Positions 7,790 to 17,013 are shown, numbered from the stretch's first letter. The stretch is DNA of 64,000 bases from HXMU1420-13 sp965601825 (GCA_965601825.1 OZ271839.1:2480001-2544000), one strand, 5' to 3'. Notes: a model not told the origin generated them from the sequence alone. Program-made: numbers and translations.

Positions 7790-9537
7790 TATTCGCCAGT
7801 AAGGTCCCCCAATCCCTGTAAGTTAGGTGGAGTATAAACCTGCATATCTTCCACAATTCTGTTTACTGAGTAACTGAAATTGTATACTTCTACTTCTCGT
7901 ATTTCAGATCGAGTTACATCTAATAAAGTAGCATCAGCAAATAATTCAGCTACTGACGATACCATATCTCGGGTTCTCGCAATTCCCTGAATATTCAAGG
8001 TATTTGGATTTTCACCGGGAATTATAGCTGTTAACCAGACACCACCAATTTCATCAATACCTGAATTAACTAGGTCAAGGTTTACAGACCAAGTAATCGA
8101 ATTCTCTGCTAATGTATTCATCAATAAGAGTTGATCCTGAATTTGGCTTAAAAGACTACTTACCCTGTTGTAATTACTTACAGTTGGAGCATATGACTCA
8201 AGCTGGGTATCAACAATAGTAATTTCATTTTCTAGAGTATTAATCTGTGAAAAGAAACCTTTCCAGTATTCATTAATGAGTGGGAAAGAAATCATGATCA
8301 GCAAAAGAAGCAGAATACCATGCCATTGAAGCTTGAATATCTTTTGGCGCTCAATTACATATTTCGGTAAGAATGAAATTTTTGAGAATGCATCTTTCTT
8401 AAATCCAGATGCAGCCCATGCACTACCTATAGCTGTTGTAAACGCTGATATTGATTCAAGGGTATTATCCATCGGATCAAATAAATCATCCGAAAATTCA
8501 AATTCAGAAACCTCTACATCCGGGAATCGCTCTTTGAAGAATGAAATACCTTCTTCACCTAATGAATTGTTACAAATTATCAGTCGATCTAGGTTTGGAA
8601 CTTCACCAGTATCTAATTGGAAGAGTATTTTTGAGAATACCGTATTTAGAAATTTTCTTGATCGAACACCTTCTGTAATAATCGGTGAAACCAACCACAA
8701 TCTTGAACCTTTCAGGAAAATCACACGACAATTCAATTCTGAGAATTGTATAACACATGTGATCTTTTCGTCTTCAAGCTCATAGTTAGCTTTAACCATT
8801 CCTAATAGGATGGATTCATCAGGCAATAACTCACTAACAAATATTTTGCCCCTGTAAAGTGTTTGAGCTCGATCAACTAAAGAAAGTAATTTAGATTGCT
8901 CATCAATACTTGAGAGTACTAGCGCTCCATCATCCCTTACACCATATGAGTAATAATCTTCATCTTTGGGTTCACCATATAGTGCCTCAAGACGATCATC
9001 AATAATCACTTTAAGGTCTTTACTCTTTACTTCAGTGAAATCTACATCTTTAAGTACCTGAAAAATTGCAGTACCGGCTGGTATATTAAGTCCAAGGTCA
9101 ACTCTTTTGGCATTTAAGCCACTTAGGAAGTTGTATAGCTGTATTTCATTTGAAACCGGGCCATCGGTTTCATCAACCATGTCAACGTCTACAATCTCGT
9201 CACCAGACTCGAGCTCATCAATTTCAAGATCTAGATCATCGCCAATATCACCTAAAAGATCATCATCTAATTCCCCTAGAATATCATCTTCTATACTTAA
9301 TTCATCAGAATCCGAATCATTTAGTGCAGAGTCTAAATCAAAAACATCAGCATCATCATCAATATCTGCAAAAAGATCATCAGCTAGATTATCATCAGAT
9401 TGTCTCTCGAGTTTTTCGATTAGAGAAATCCTATCTACTCTAACTAATTGTACCTTTTTATCCTTTATGCGGATTACAGCAAACTTAAGACTATCAGCCT
9501 CTAAACTAATACCGGTATATAGTTTACTACCTGCCAT
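7789..9537 (-). CDS. Fused PilM-PilN-like protein with acidic insert
   Basis: A 582-residue protein. The N-terminal part starts like an actin-like PilM (KLYTGISLEADSLKFAVIRI) and is interrupted at about 46-127 by an extremely Asp/Glu-rich, repetitive stretch. The actin-like fold appears to resume until about 385. A transmembrane helix near 402-420 (WHGILLLLLIMISF) and a PilN-like coiled coil and periplasmic domain complete it. PilM is normally cytoplasmic and PilN a separate bitopic protein; here they are one chain. The start overlaps the PilT stop by one base. The acidic insert could be a flexible tether or a binding surface for basic partners; no function is shown. Confidence 0.75.
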   Translation of the reverse strand: MAGSKLYTGISLEADSLKFAVIRIKDKKVQLVRVDRISLIEKLERQSDDNLADDLFADIDDDADVFDLDSALNDSDSDELSIEDDILGELDDDLLGDIGDDLDLEIDELESGDEIVDVDMVDETDGPVSNEIQLYNFLSGLNAKRVDLGLNIPAGTAIFQVLKDVDFTEVKSKDLKVIIDDRLEALYGEPKDEDYYSYGVRDDGALVLSSIDEQSKLLSLVDRAQTLYRGKIFVSELLPDESILLGMVKANYELEDEKITCVIQFSELNCRVIFLKGSRLWLVSPIITEGVRSRKFLNTVFSKILFQLDTGEVPNLDRLIICNNSLGEEGISFFKERFPDVEVSEFEFSDDLFDPMDNTLESISAFTTAIGSAWAASGFKKDAFSKISFLPKYVIERQKIFKLQWHGILLLLLIMISFPLINEYWKGFFSQINTLENEITIVDTQLESYAPTVSNYNRVSSLLSQIQDQLLLMNTLAENSITWSVNLDLVNSGIDEIGGVWLTAIIPGENPNTLNIQGIARTRDMVSSVAELFADATLLDVTRSEIREVEVYNFSYSVNRIVEDMQVYTPPNLQGLGDLTGE

Positions 9538-10790
9538 TAGTAGCTTACCTCACTAAGAAGTTGAACCATTTTAGACTTGTTGTTTGCGTAATTAAGTGCG
9601 GACTCTTTAGAAATTTTGCCTTCATCAAATAACCTCTTAAGATCTTGCTCCATGGTATTCATACCACGTTCTCGACCTTCCATGAGCATTTGATAAATCT
9701 CACCAATATTATTATTTCTAATTGCAGCACGCACCGAGGAATTTGCTAAAAGTACTTCTTTTGCAAGTACACGTTTGCCGTCTAAACTTGGTACGAGTTT
9801 CTGACTAATTACACACGTTAATACATCTGCAAGTCTAGCCCGTACCCTGTTTTGTTCTTCAGAAGGCATTTCACCAAGAATACGTTCGATACTTTCCATT
9901 GCTGAAGAAGTATGCAATGTTCCAAAAGTTTTATGACCTGAATCAGTGATTTCTAAAGCTGTCATAATTGTCTCCGGATCACGAAGCTCACCGATTACAA
10001 TAATATCAGGATCTTGTCTTAATGCTTGAATAGCTCCATCCTTAAATGAATGAACATCACTACCAATTTCTCTATGCCTAACTACGCAGCGAATCGGTTC
10101 GTGAATTAATTCCACTGGCGATGCAATGATTACAATATGGGCATCAACAGTTCGATTATTGGCGTCTATAATTGTATCTAAGGTAGATGATTTTCCGGAA
10201 CCGGTTATACCTGTTACTAAAGTAAGTCCATATTTCAGGTATTTTAAACTTACTGATTTTGCTACCTCCGCATGAACACCAAGAGACTTAAATGGCCGAA
10301 TAGTGTTGTCGATCTTTCTCATATTCAGACCTAGGTGGTCTAAATCAAAATACATATCAGCACGAAAACGCTGAGTTCTGTCTTTGCCGATATTCACGGC
10401 ATATGAAAAGTCTAAATTTTTATTCTTTAATAGGTTCTCTCGTTGTGTGGCTAATAATATGTTATGAAGAAGTACATTAGTTTCCAGATAAGATAATTTC
10501 TTTGACAACTTCAATGGATTCTTGTCACCAAACACTCGGTACCAAACTTTACCGGCACATCCCGGTCCACCTAAATCAATATCTGAAGCATTAACTCTTA
10601 TCATGTTTAAGAGAAATGAATCGAGTACTTCTTTTAAATCTACCCGTAGTGAGATGTCGGCATCTTCTATTAAATCGCCGATTCTTTTATGCAATTCTGG
10701 CCCACGCGCAGTCTTAGGAATGCGATCTATAATCGGCTGAATAAGCCCCGATATTTTATCTAAATCTATTGCCGCCATTTTTGATCCCAC
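9537..10790 (-). CDS. pilT: PilT-type pilus retraction ATPase with altered Asp box
   Basis: A 417-residue secretion ATPase of the PilT branch. Walker A is GITGSGKSS (about 193-201), Walker B is DPDIIVIGELRD (about 262-270), and the His box is GHKTFGTLHTSSA. The C-terminal AIRNNNIGEIYQMLMEGRERGM is typical of PilT, and there is no zinc-binding Cys4 motif. The Asp box, normally IEDPIE, reads IASPVE (about 221-226), losing the conserved Glu-Asp pair. The longest start is GTG at 10790; ATG at 10778 is an alternative. A 6-base dyad (TCCCAC/GTGGGA, 10785-10802) overlaps the start region. PilT retracts the pilus by depolymerising it; the altered box raises doubt about its rate or mode. Confidence 0.85.
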   Translation of the reverse strand: MGSKMAAIDLDKISGLIQPIIDRIPKTARGPELHKRIGDLIEDADISLRVDLKEVLDSFLLNMIRVNASDIDLGGPGCAGKVWYRVFGDKNPLKLSKKLSYLETNVLLHNILLATQRENLLKNKNLDFSYAVNIGKDRTQRFRADMYFDLDHLGLNMRKIDNTIRPFKSLGVHAEVAKSVSLKYLKYGLTLVTGITGSGKSSTLDTIIDANNRTVDAHIVIIASPVELIHEPIRCVVRHREIGSDVHSFKDGAIQALRQDPDIIVIGELRDPETIMTALEITDSGHKTFGTLHTSSAMESIERILGEMPSEEQNRVRARLADVLTCVISQKLVPSLDGKRVLAKEVLLANSSVRAAIRNNNIGEIYQMLMEGRERGMNTMEQDLKRLFDEGKISKESALNYANNKSKMVQLLSEVSY

Positions 10791-10877
10791 AAACTAGTGG
10801 GAAATAATAGATAAAATTATGTACGTATTGTTACGAAAAATCTAAAATAAAATTCAATTTTTAGTTTGGCATTGATG

Positions 10878-11381
10878 TTACCAATTTGAATCATTTAATA
10901 ATCGTTTTTTTAGATTCAATAATTGAATATTCATATTACTGATTTTTCGCTGCTGTATTTCGATGATATTCTTTGTAAATATATTGAATAATTTTTCAGG
11001 TTTTTTTCTGAAAAAATTCAATGCTTCGTATCGTTCATAACGAAGTAAAACACATTCCCCTTCAGCTGTTACTTTAGCCATCCTACTGTTTTTACTAAAT
11101 AGAAATGCTTCGCCTAAAAAATTTCCTTCAGATAATGTTGCCAACTGAATATTGTCTTTCCAAATTGCAACTTTACCTTCTGCGACCAAATATGCTGAGT
11201 TTACGTATTCTGATTCATTTAAAATAATATCATCCGCCTGAAATTTTTCTTCGATACCCAACTGCAAAAACTCCAAAACATCCTCATAATGGAAGTTCTT
11301 TAATAACAAAGGTGGTTCCTTAAGAAATTTCTTTATGTAATCAGCCATCCACTCCTTCGATGGCTCTGTACCGTTACTCAT
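10878..11381 (-). CDS. Cyclic-nucleotide-binding domain protein, between pilB and pilT
   Basis: A 167-residue protein made almost entirely of one cNMP-binding (CRP-like) beta-roll, about 35-130. Visible elements are the strand around AYLVAEGKVAIW, the turn after LATLSEGNFLGEAFLF (phosphate-binding-cassette region) and a following helix. A helical C-terminus (about 130-167) looks able to form a coiled coil. There is no DNA-binding helix-turn-helix, so it is not a CRP-type transcription factor. It sits within the pilus operon between the extension and retraction motor genes. A role in gating the motors by cAMP or c-di-GMP is an inference; whether the pocket binds any nucleotide is unknown. Confidence 0.8.
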   Translation of the reverse strand: MSNGTEPSKEWMADYIKKFLKEPPLLLKNFHYEDVLEFLQLGIEEKFQADDIILNESEYVNSAYLVAEGKVAIWKDNIQLATLSEGNFLGEAFLFSKNSRMAKVTAEGECVLLRYERYEALNFFRKKPEKLFNIFTKNIIEIQQRKISNMNIQLLNLKKRLLNDSNW

Positions 11382-11451
11382 AAAACCTCACTGTTTAGCA
11401 CGAGCTATTGAATATGTGTTAAAATCACCATAAAAAAAACCAAAATGTTGC

Positions 11452-13227
11452 TTAATCATCTATCGTTGAAGCAATTATTTCTTCAATTGTGGTTATACCT
11501 TCTTTAATTCGCTCTCTCCCCGATCCACGGAGAGTCAACATTCCCTGACTCACGGCCATATCCTTAATGGCACCTTCATCTATATCGCCACCCGCATCCA
11601 ATATCATTTGCTTTATTTCTTTTGAAAAAAATAAAGCTTCATGAATAGCTGATCGCCCTTTATATCCACTACCACTACATACGTCACAGCCAACTGCTTT
11701 ATAAAATGTAGTAGTTTCAATTTCCTCATCTGTAAAGCCAAGACCTTTTGCAGTCTCCGGATGAGGAGTAAATTCTTCTTTACACTCTTTGCAAAGTCTT
11801 CTAATTAGACGTTGAGCCATAACAAGATTTACAGCGTTTGCAATCAAAAACGGCTCTACTCCCATCTTAAATAGCCTTGATACGGCACTTGGTGCATCAT
11901 TCGTGTGGAGAGTTGAAAACGTTAAGTGACCAGTATTTGCAAGTTTAATTGCAATTTCTGCCGTTTTTAAATCTCGAATCTCACCTACAAGTACAATATC
12001 AGGGTCATGACGAAGAATACCGCGAATACTCTGATCAAAGGTCATCGCAGTTGAAATCTTAAGCTGCCGGGCGCCATCAATGATATACTCAACCGGTTCC
12101 TCAACAGTTAGGACATTCTTTGTAGGATCAATCACATAATAGAGTGCGGCTACTAAGGTAGTTGATTTACCACTACCTGTTGGACCTGTAATGATTACAA
12201 TTCCCGATGGTTGTTGAATTGATTTCACAAAATTGTCTTTCGCCACTTTCTGGAGACCTAAAAGGTCTAAGTCACGAATTACTTTTCTATCATCAAGAAT
12301 CCGAATTACAATCGACTCAAATTTTCGATCATATTGATTACCTACAATAGGCATAATCGATACACGGTATCGGATGTTATATCCATCAATGACTCTTTGA
12401 ATAAAACCATCCTGAGAAGAATCGCGCTCAAACCTGTCGACATTTCTGGTTTTATCCTTAATTACAGCGGAAATTGCTTCAGGTTTTACATTTTTCTGTT
12501 GATACCATAATTGAAGCTTACCATCAATCCTAAATCGAATATCTGTAGAAGTTGGACCGCTAGGAATAATATGCAAATCCGATACACCTTGCCGAACTGA
12601 TTCCACCAACATACCTTCAACCAATGAGTTAAGCATACTTTGATTGATCTCAGCATCAATCTCTTCCTCATCAACCTCTTCCTCATCGGTTTCAATATTG
12701 GTTTCTTCATAGTCAATCTCTTCTAAGAGATCTAAAAACTCATTCTTCCGTTCGTATACTTTTCCAAGAATTTGTTCAACCAAATCATAATTACAGTAAA
12801 CAAGCTCTGTCTGTTTAAAACTGAGTTTATTTATGATTGATTGAATCTGAGGATCAGACGGATCAGCTGCGGCAATTGTTAGAGAACCATTTAATTGCTG
12901 ATAAGGAAGTGCTTTATGGTGAACTAATTCATCTACTGTTTCTTCAGGAAGCCGCTCTACATTTTTTTTGATGGTCTCTATAACTTCATCAGGAACCACC
13001 TCAACATCTGGGAGAATCTCACGGAATGCATAGACTTTAGATATCTCGCGCATGATAACATGCCGATTTAGTCCAATATCCTGGAATAAAATTTGGCCTA
13101 AGCGTCGTGAACTCTCTTCAGGTTCTTCTTCAAGAATCTGGAGAGCTTGCTCCAATTGTTCAGGAGCCACCACGCCCTTCCTCACAAGGATATCGCCAAT
13201 ATGTCTACGTATATTGATTTTACCCAT
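11452..13227 (-). CDS. pilB: PilB/GspE-type pilus extension ATPase
   Basis: A 591-residue ATPase. Residues about 1-155 form the MshEN/T2SSE N-terminal domain. A strongly acidic linker (about 165-195) leads to the motor core. Walker A GPTGSGKSTT lies near 347; the intact Asp box is VEEPVEY; Walker B is DPDIVLVGEIRD; the His box is GHLTFSTLHTNDA. The zinc-binding cysteines are present as RLCKECKEEF and GCDVCSGSGYKGR. PilB hydrolyses ATP to add pilins through PilC. The start at 13227 lies 23 bases after the PilC stop. MshEN domains in related motors bind c-di-GMP; the key residues were not checked. Confidence 0.9.
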   Translation of the reverse strand: MGKINIRRHIGDILVRKGVVAPEQLEQALQILEEEPEESSRRLGQILFQDIGLNRHVIMREISKVYAFREILPDVEVVPDEVIETIKKNVERLPEETVDELVHHKALPYQQLNGSLTIAAADPSDPQIQSIINKLSFKQTELVYCNYDLVEQILGKVYERKNEFLDLLEEIDYEETNIETDEEEVDEEEIDAEINQSMLNSLVEGMLVESVRQGVSDLHIIPSGPTSTDIRFRIDGKLQLWYQQKNVKPEAISAVIKDKTRNVDRFERDSSQDGFIQRVIDGYNIRYRVSIMPIVGNQYDRKFESIVIRILDDRKVIRDLDLLGLQKVAKDNFVKSIQQPSGIVIITGPTGSGKSTTLVAALYYVIDPTKNVLTVEEPVEYIIDGARQLKISTAMTFDQSIRGILRHDPDIVLVGEIRDLKTAEIAIKLANTGHLTFSTLHTNDAPSAVSRLFKMGVEPFLIANAVNLVMAQRLIRRLCKECKEEFTPHPETAKGLGFTDEEIETTTFYKAVGCDVCSGSGYKGRSAIHEALFFSKEIKQMILDAGGDIDEGAIKDMAVSQGMLTLRGSGRERIKEGITTIEEIIASTIDD

Positions 13228-13250
13228 TTCGTGAGCTTATGAGTGAGTTT

Positions 13251-14588
13251 TTAAATGCCTGCGTCTGGTTTGATAACCGCTGATTCCGATGATACAACTG
13301 TGATACCTATTAGTGCGACCATAATAAATAAATTTATGAACAAATTTATGGTATCAATTACAGATTGCATCTTATATGTGGTTTGAATTTCATAATACTC
13401 TGCGAGCTGCTTCGCATTCTCCCTTAAAGCACCCGATTCGGCACCTAAACGAAATCTACTAATTGCTGTTTGAGTAAATACTCCGGTTTCTTCAATACTC
13501 TCGATTAAACCGGCACCGTCTTTAAGCATTTTCTTAATGGCAACCTCTTTAATCTGTTTTTCCATGTAGGAATTTCTACATGCTTCTGAAGCAACTCTAA
13601 TCACTTCGATATTCTGTCCAGATCCACTGTAAAGTGTATAAAATACTCTTGAGAAGATTTCAATACTTGTTTTATGCAAGAGATCACCAATTACAGGAAT
13701 TTTTATAATTACCCTATCAATAATGAGCTTTCCTTTTGTTGTACTGGCGAAATAGACAAAAAATACGATGGGTGCTATGAACGCTATTATCAACATTATC
13801 CAATTATCACTTAGCCAATAGCTTATTTCTAATGTTGTAGCCGTCATTGGTGGTAATGTGATTCCCATATCAACAAAAAGCTCGGCTGTAGATGGAAAAA
13901 TATAACCTACATAGAATAGTACAACACCAATTACTGCAAAAACCGTTACAGCCGGCATCATAAGCGACCGTTTTAAGTTCTTTTTAAATTCTGCATCTCG
14001 CTCCAAAAATTTTGCAGTACTCTCGAAAACAAGTGCCATGTTACCCGATGTTGATGCCACACTTAACATATAAGCTGCAAACTTCCCAAATATTGGTTCG
14101 TGTTTTCCGTAAACCTGCGAACCTTCTTTCCCCTCTTTTAAGTCTTTTTGAATTTCCTTGATAACTTCTTTCATCCGCTTATTAGTAGTGTCTTCGATAA
14201 GCAGATTTAAAATTTCATCAAATGTAAGTTGTTGTTTCAATAAGTCTGCTGATAGACTTATAAATGACACAACTTCGGTCATTGGAACACCACCAGCGAA
14301 GTTAAATAACTTCTTGTTAATACTTACAATCTGGTAGCCAAGTTTGATTAATGCGCGTTCAAGCTCTTCTTTACTATAAGCTTCCTGTTCCCCTGTTATA
14401 GTCTTCTTTCCGCCCTTTTTAACCTTATATATGAAGGTAGATTTTTGATCAAGAGCCTGGATTCTTAATCCATTAGTTTTGGTTAATCGATCAACTTTAA
14501 TTTGAGCATCTTTTTTATTAGAAGCTTCAAATTCAGTTTGAACTACTTTTCCTTTTTGTGAAACTGCTTTTAGACGGAATTGTGCCAT
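13251..14588 (-). CDS. pilC: PilC/GspF-type inner-membrane platform protein
   Basis: A 445-residue polytopic protein with two T2SSF repeats. The N-terminal ~95 residues form a basic accessory domain. Repeat one follows (about 100-215) and ends in a membrane hairpin (VTVFAVIGVVLFYVGYIF, about 210-230). Repeat two includes FSRVFYTLYSGSGQNIEVI and LGAESGALRENAKQLAEYY, and a last transmembrane helix lies near the C-terminus. PilC passes rotation of the cytoplasmic motor to pilin assembly. The gene starts 19 bases after the second pilin gene. Confidence 0.9.
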   Translation of the reverse strand: MAQFRLKAVSQKGKVVQTEFEASNKKDAQIKVDRLTKTNGLRIQALDQKSTFIYKVKKGGKKTITGEQEAYSKEELERALIKLGYQIVSINKKLFNFAGGVPMTEVVSFISLSADLLKQQLTFDEILNLLIEDTTNKRMKEVIKEIQKDLKEGKEGSQVYGKHEPIFGKFAAYMLSVASTSGNMALVFESTAKFLERDAEFKKNLKRSLMMPAVTVFAVIGVVLFYVGYIFPSTAELFVDMGITLPPMTATTLEISYWLSDNWIMLIIAFIAPIVFFVYFASTTKGKLIIDRVIIKIPVIGDLLHKTSIEIFSRVFYTLYSGSGQNIEVIRVASEACRNSYMEKQIKEVAIKKMLKDGAGLIESIEETGVFTQTAISRFRLGAESGALRENAKQLAEYYEIQTTYKMQSVIDTINLFINLFIMVALIGITVVSSESAVIKPDAGI

Positions 14589-14607
14589 TTCTAATCTCTA
14601 ACTAGTA

Positions 14608-14973
14608 TTACTCCCAAACTACTTCATTAACATAAACTACTGCAGTAAATGGATCAAGTCCACTTAGTGGACTTGCTGTTAATTTGAAATATTCAGTTGA
14701 TGTCTCAGTTATTTCGAATCTTGTAACTGCATTTAATGAATCAAGCTGTATATCAAAGAGTGTAATTCCAACAAATGAATCACCGCCGCCACCTAGCATA
14801 GCTGGTTTTTTATAATACATTTGACCAACTGTGGCAGCTTCAAGTACATCCTGCCTGATAATATCATTGAAGCCCTCATCTCGGGCATCACTAAAGATAT
14901 TAATTGCCACGACAGTCATGATTGCTACGATTACGGTAACAATAATCATTAACATCAATTGTTGTTGACCCAT
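14608..14973 (-). CDS. Atypical pilin-like protein, minor or second subunit
   Basis: A 121-residue protein starting MGQQQLMLMIIVTVIVA, followed by one hydrophobic N-terminal helix. It is a paralogue of the 135-residue protein encoded just upstream; both share the N-terminus and the motif YYKKPAMLGGGGDSF. If a prepilin peptidase cuts after Gly2, the leader is only two residues. Position +5, which is Glu in almost all type IV pilins, is a hydrophobic residue here. The gene is separated from the upstream pilin by a strong terminator and has its own AAGGTG ribosome-binding site. It is probably a minor pilin, but this is inferred from order and expected expression. Confidence 0.75.
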   Translation of the reverse strand: MGQQQLMLMIIVTVIVAIMTVVAINIFSDARDEGFNDIIRQDVLEAATVGQMYYKKPAMLGGGGDSFVGITLFDIQLDSLNAVTRFEITETSTEYFKLTASPLSGLDPFTAVVYVNEVVWE

Positions 14974-14995
14974 ATAGCTACACCTTAGTGTATTT

Positions 14996-15030
14996 TAAAA
15001 AAAAAGCTTCTTCACAATGAAGAAGCTTTA
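14996..15030 (-). terminator. Terminator between the two pilin genes
   Basis: On the minus strand, AAGCTTCTTC and GAAGAAGCTT form a perfect 10-bp stem with a 5-base loop, followed by nine T residues. It should stop most transcripts after the first pilin and let a minority read through into the pilC-pilB-pilT genes. Confidence 0.9.
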
Positions 15031-15052
15031 GAAATTATTCAGTCAGAAGGAA

Positions 15053-15460
15053 TTACTGATTAGTAGTCTGACTCATAGTGTTAGGCTCGATTGTAGCCAC
15101 GATACTTGCTACTGCACCACTAGACGGAGTAGCAGTTACTTCAACTTCGTCAGCAGCAACTGAAGTCATTACATAAGCACCGTTAGTGTTTGCAGCAGAA
15201 AGACCACTGTTATATACACTATCAGATGGGAAAGTAATGTTGTTGAATGTTAATCCAGTGAATGAATTACCACCACCACCAAGCATAGTTGGCTTGATGT
15301 AATATGCTTGCGATGAAGAAGCGATTTGAGCTAGATCCTGACGAACAGCGTCAAGGTTAGCTGAATCTGCAGCACTTGAGAAAGTGTTGATTGCTACTAC
15401 AGTAGCGATACCAACGATAATTGTTACTAGAATTACAAGAAGTAATTGTTGTTGACCCAT
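15053..15460 (-). CDS. Atypical major pilin-like protein
   Basis: A 135-residue protein beginning MGQQQLLLVILVTIIVG and continuing as a hydrophobic helix to about residue 30. A small, Ser/Ala/Thr/Asn-rich beta domain with the motif YYIKPTMLGGGGNSF follows. It resembles a type IV pilin in size, N-terminal helix and genomic place, but has no FTLIE motif and no Glu5, and its putative leader is just MG. An AGGAG ribosome-binding site lies six bases before the ATG, stronger than most in this window, and a terminator follows the gene. Both signs suit a highly expressed structural subunit. No prepilin peptidase gene is visible nearby. Confidence 0.75.
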   Translation of the reverse strand: MGQQQLLLVILVTIIVGIATVVAINTFSSAADSANLDAVRQDLAQIASSSQAYYIKPTMLGGGGNSFTGLTFNNITFPSDSVYNSGLSAANTNGAYVMTSVAADEVEVTATPSSGAVASIVATIEPNTMSQTTNQ

Positions 15461-15703
15461 GATGATCTCCTAGGTTTTATTTATTGTTTATTTAAACTTT
15501 TACGTTTGAAACCAAGTTCAGAAATACTCTTTTAAAAGAAAATTAGAATATTCTTAGCCGATTTTATTACACTAACACTATGAGTATTAGCGGTAGATGA
15601 TGTTACAAACTAATAAAACATTACTGAATAATTCATATTAAATTCTAGTAACATCAATTCTTATGAAATTTTACTCTCTTCAAAACTTTATCGGCAATTA
15701 TAA

Positions 15704-16900
15704 GTGAAAGATAAGGGCAACCCCTATTTTATAATATTTCCCCTTTGGCTCCTTGTCTTCGCTGCTAGCAGCCAGGTAATGATAATCGCCCCTATCCTAC
15801 CAAAAATAGGTGCTGAACTTCAAACATCTGAAAGTCTACTTGGTAATCTAGTAACTGTATATGCGACCATGCTTGGTATATGTGCCATTATGGTTGGGCC
15901 ATTATCAGATAAAATCGGGCGAAGAAAAATTTTACTCCTTGGTAGTCTTGGCATGACTGTTTTTCTGCTTCTGCACGGTGTAGCTAATAATTTCACCTCA
16001 TTACTCATACTTAGAGCATGTGCAGGAATGGCCGGAGGTGTACTTAGTGGCGCTGCTGTATCATATGTGGGTGATTATTTCCCATATGAGAAGAGAGGTT
16101 GGGCAAATGGTTGGATTATGAGTGGAATTGCTATGGGACAAATTCTTGGTATTCCTCTTGGAACATTCTTAGCAGAAGAATTTGGTTTCAAATTTCCATT
16201 TATGCTCTTCGGTATAATTATGGGAATTACATTTATATTAATTCTTTTTAAGGTTCCTCAACCTGATGTAGTTTTAAGAAGTCAGAAAATCACCATTCGA
16301 AATTCGTTTATCCAATACCGGGACTTGTTAAGTAAGAGAGACATCAAAGCAGTGGCATTTTCTTACTTCCTGATGTTTCTCAGCCTGTCTATATATATAA
16401 TCTATCTACCTGCCTGGCTATCAGTTGAGTTCAATGTTACTGTATCTCAAATCGGATGGGTTTTCTTTGCAGGTGGAATAATGAATGCTTTTGCTGGACC
16501 AAGAGCTGGTAAATTATCAGATCAGGTTGGTCGAAAAAAAATGATCATATGGTCATGCATTGGTCTGGCGTTGCTCATGGCATTAACTACTTATGTAATC
16601 ATCGGGTTTTGGGTAGCATTTATCATGTTTCCGTTAGCCATGATGTTAATCGCTATGAGAATCAGTCCTTTTCAAGCACTATCAAGCGAATTGGTACAAT
16701 CTAATAATAGAGGATCCTTAATGAGTTTGTTAGTAGCTATTGGAAACATTGGTGCAGGAATGGCAGGTGCATTAGCCGGACCACTCTATGAGTATGCTGG
16801 ATATCTTTCAAATACACTATTCGGTGCATTGACCATTATCATAACTGCAGTGATAGTTTATAAATATGTACCTGAGCCAGAATTAGTAGCTTCAAAATAA
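15704..16900 (+). CDS. MFS transporter (drug efflux type)
   Basis: A 398-residue major facilitator protein with about 12 transmembrane helices. The loop motif after helix 2 is GPLSDKIGRRKILL and the repeat in the second half is GKLSDQVGRKKMI. The motif-C-like segment LGIPLGTFLAEEFGF in helix 5 points to the proton-driven efflux (DHA1) branch. It starts with GTG at 15704. It is divergent from the pilin gene, with 243 bases between them. The substrate cannot be told. Confidence 0.8.
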   Translation: MKDKGNPYFIIFPLWLLVFAASSQVMIIAPILPKIGAELQTSESLLGNLVTVYATMLGICAIMVGPLSDKIGRRKILLLGSLGMTVFLLLHGVANNFTSLLILRACAGMAGGVLSGAAVSYVGDYFPYEKRGWANGWIMSGIAMGQILGIPLGTFLAEEFGFKFPFMLFGIIMGITFILILFKVPQPDVVLRSQKITIRNSFIQYRDLLSKRDIKAVAFSYFLMFLSLSIYIIYLPAWLSVEFNVTVSQIGWVFFAGGIMNAFAGPRAGKLSDQVGRKKMIIWSCIGLALLMALTTYVIIGFWVAFIMFPLAMMLIAMRISPFQALSSELVQSNNRGSLMSLLVAIGNIGAGMAGALAGPLYEYAGYLSNTLFGALTIIITAVIVYKYVPEPELVASK

Positions 16901-17013
16901 AATTGTAGAATTAGAATAATCTACATTGCTTTCATACCTAGGATATGATTAGTATCCAACTTGATCGGTTTGTAACTGATCATTAGTTCTTTTCTCTTAA
17001 AAATAAAAAAAGT

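Noticed and set aside
9107..9556. Two open frames on the plus strand opposite the acidic insert of PilM
   Set aside because: Both are low-complexity Ser- or His-rich products of antisense reading of GAT/GAA-rich sequence.
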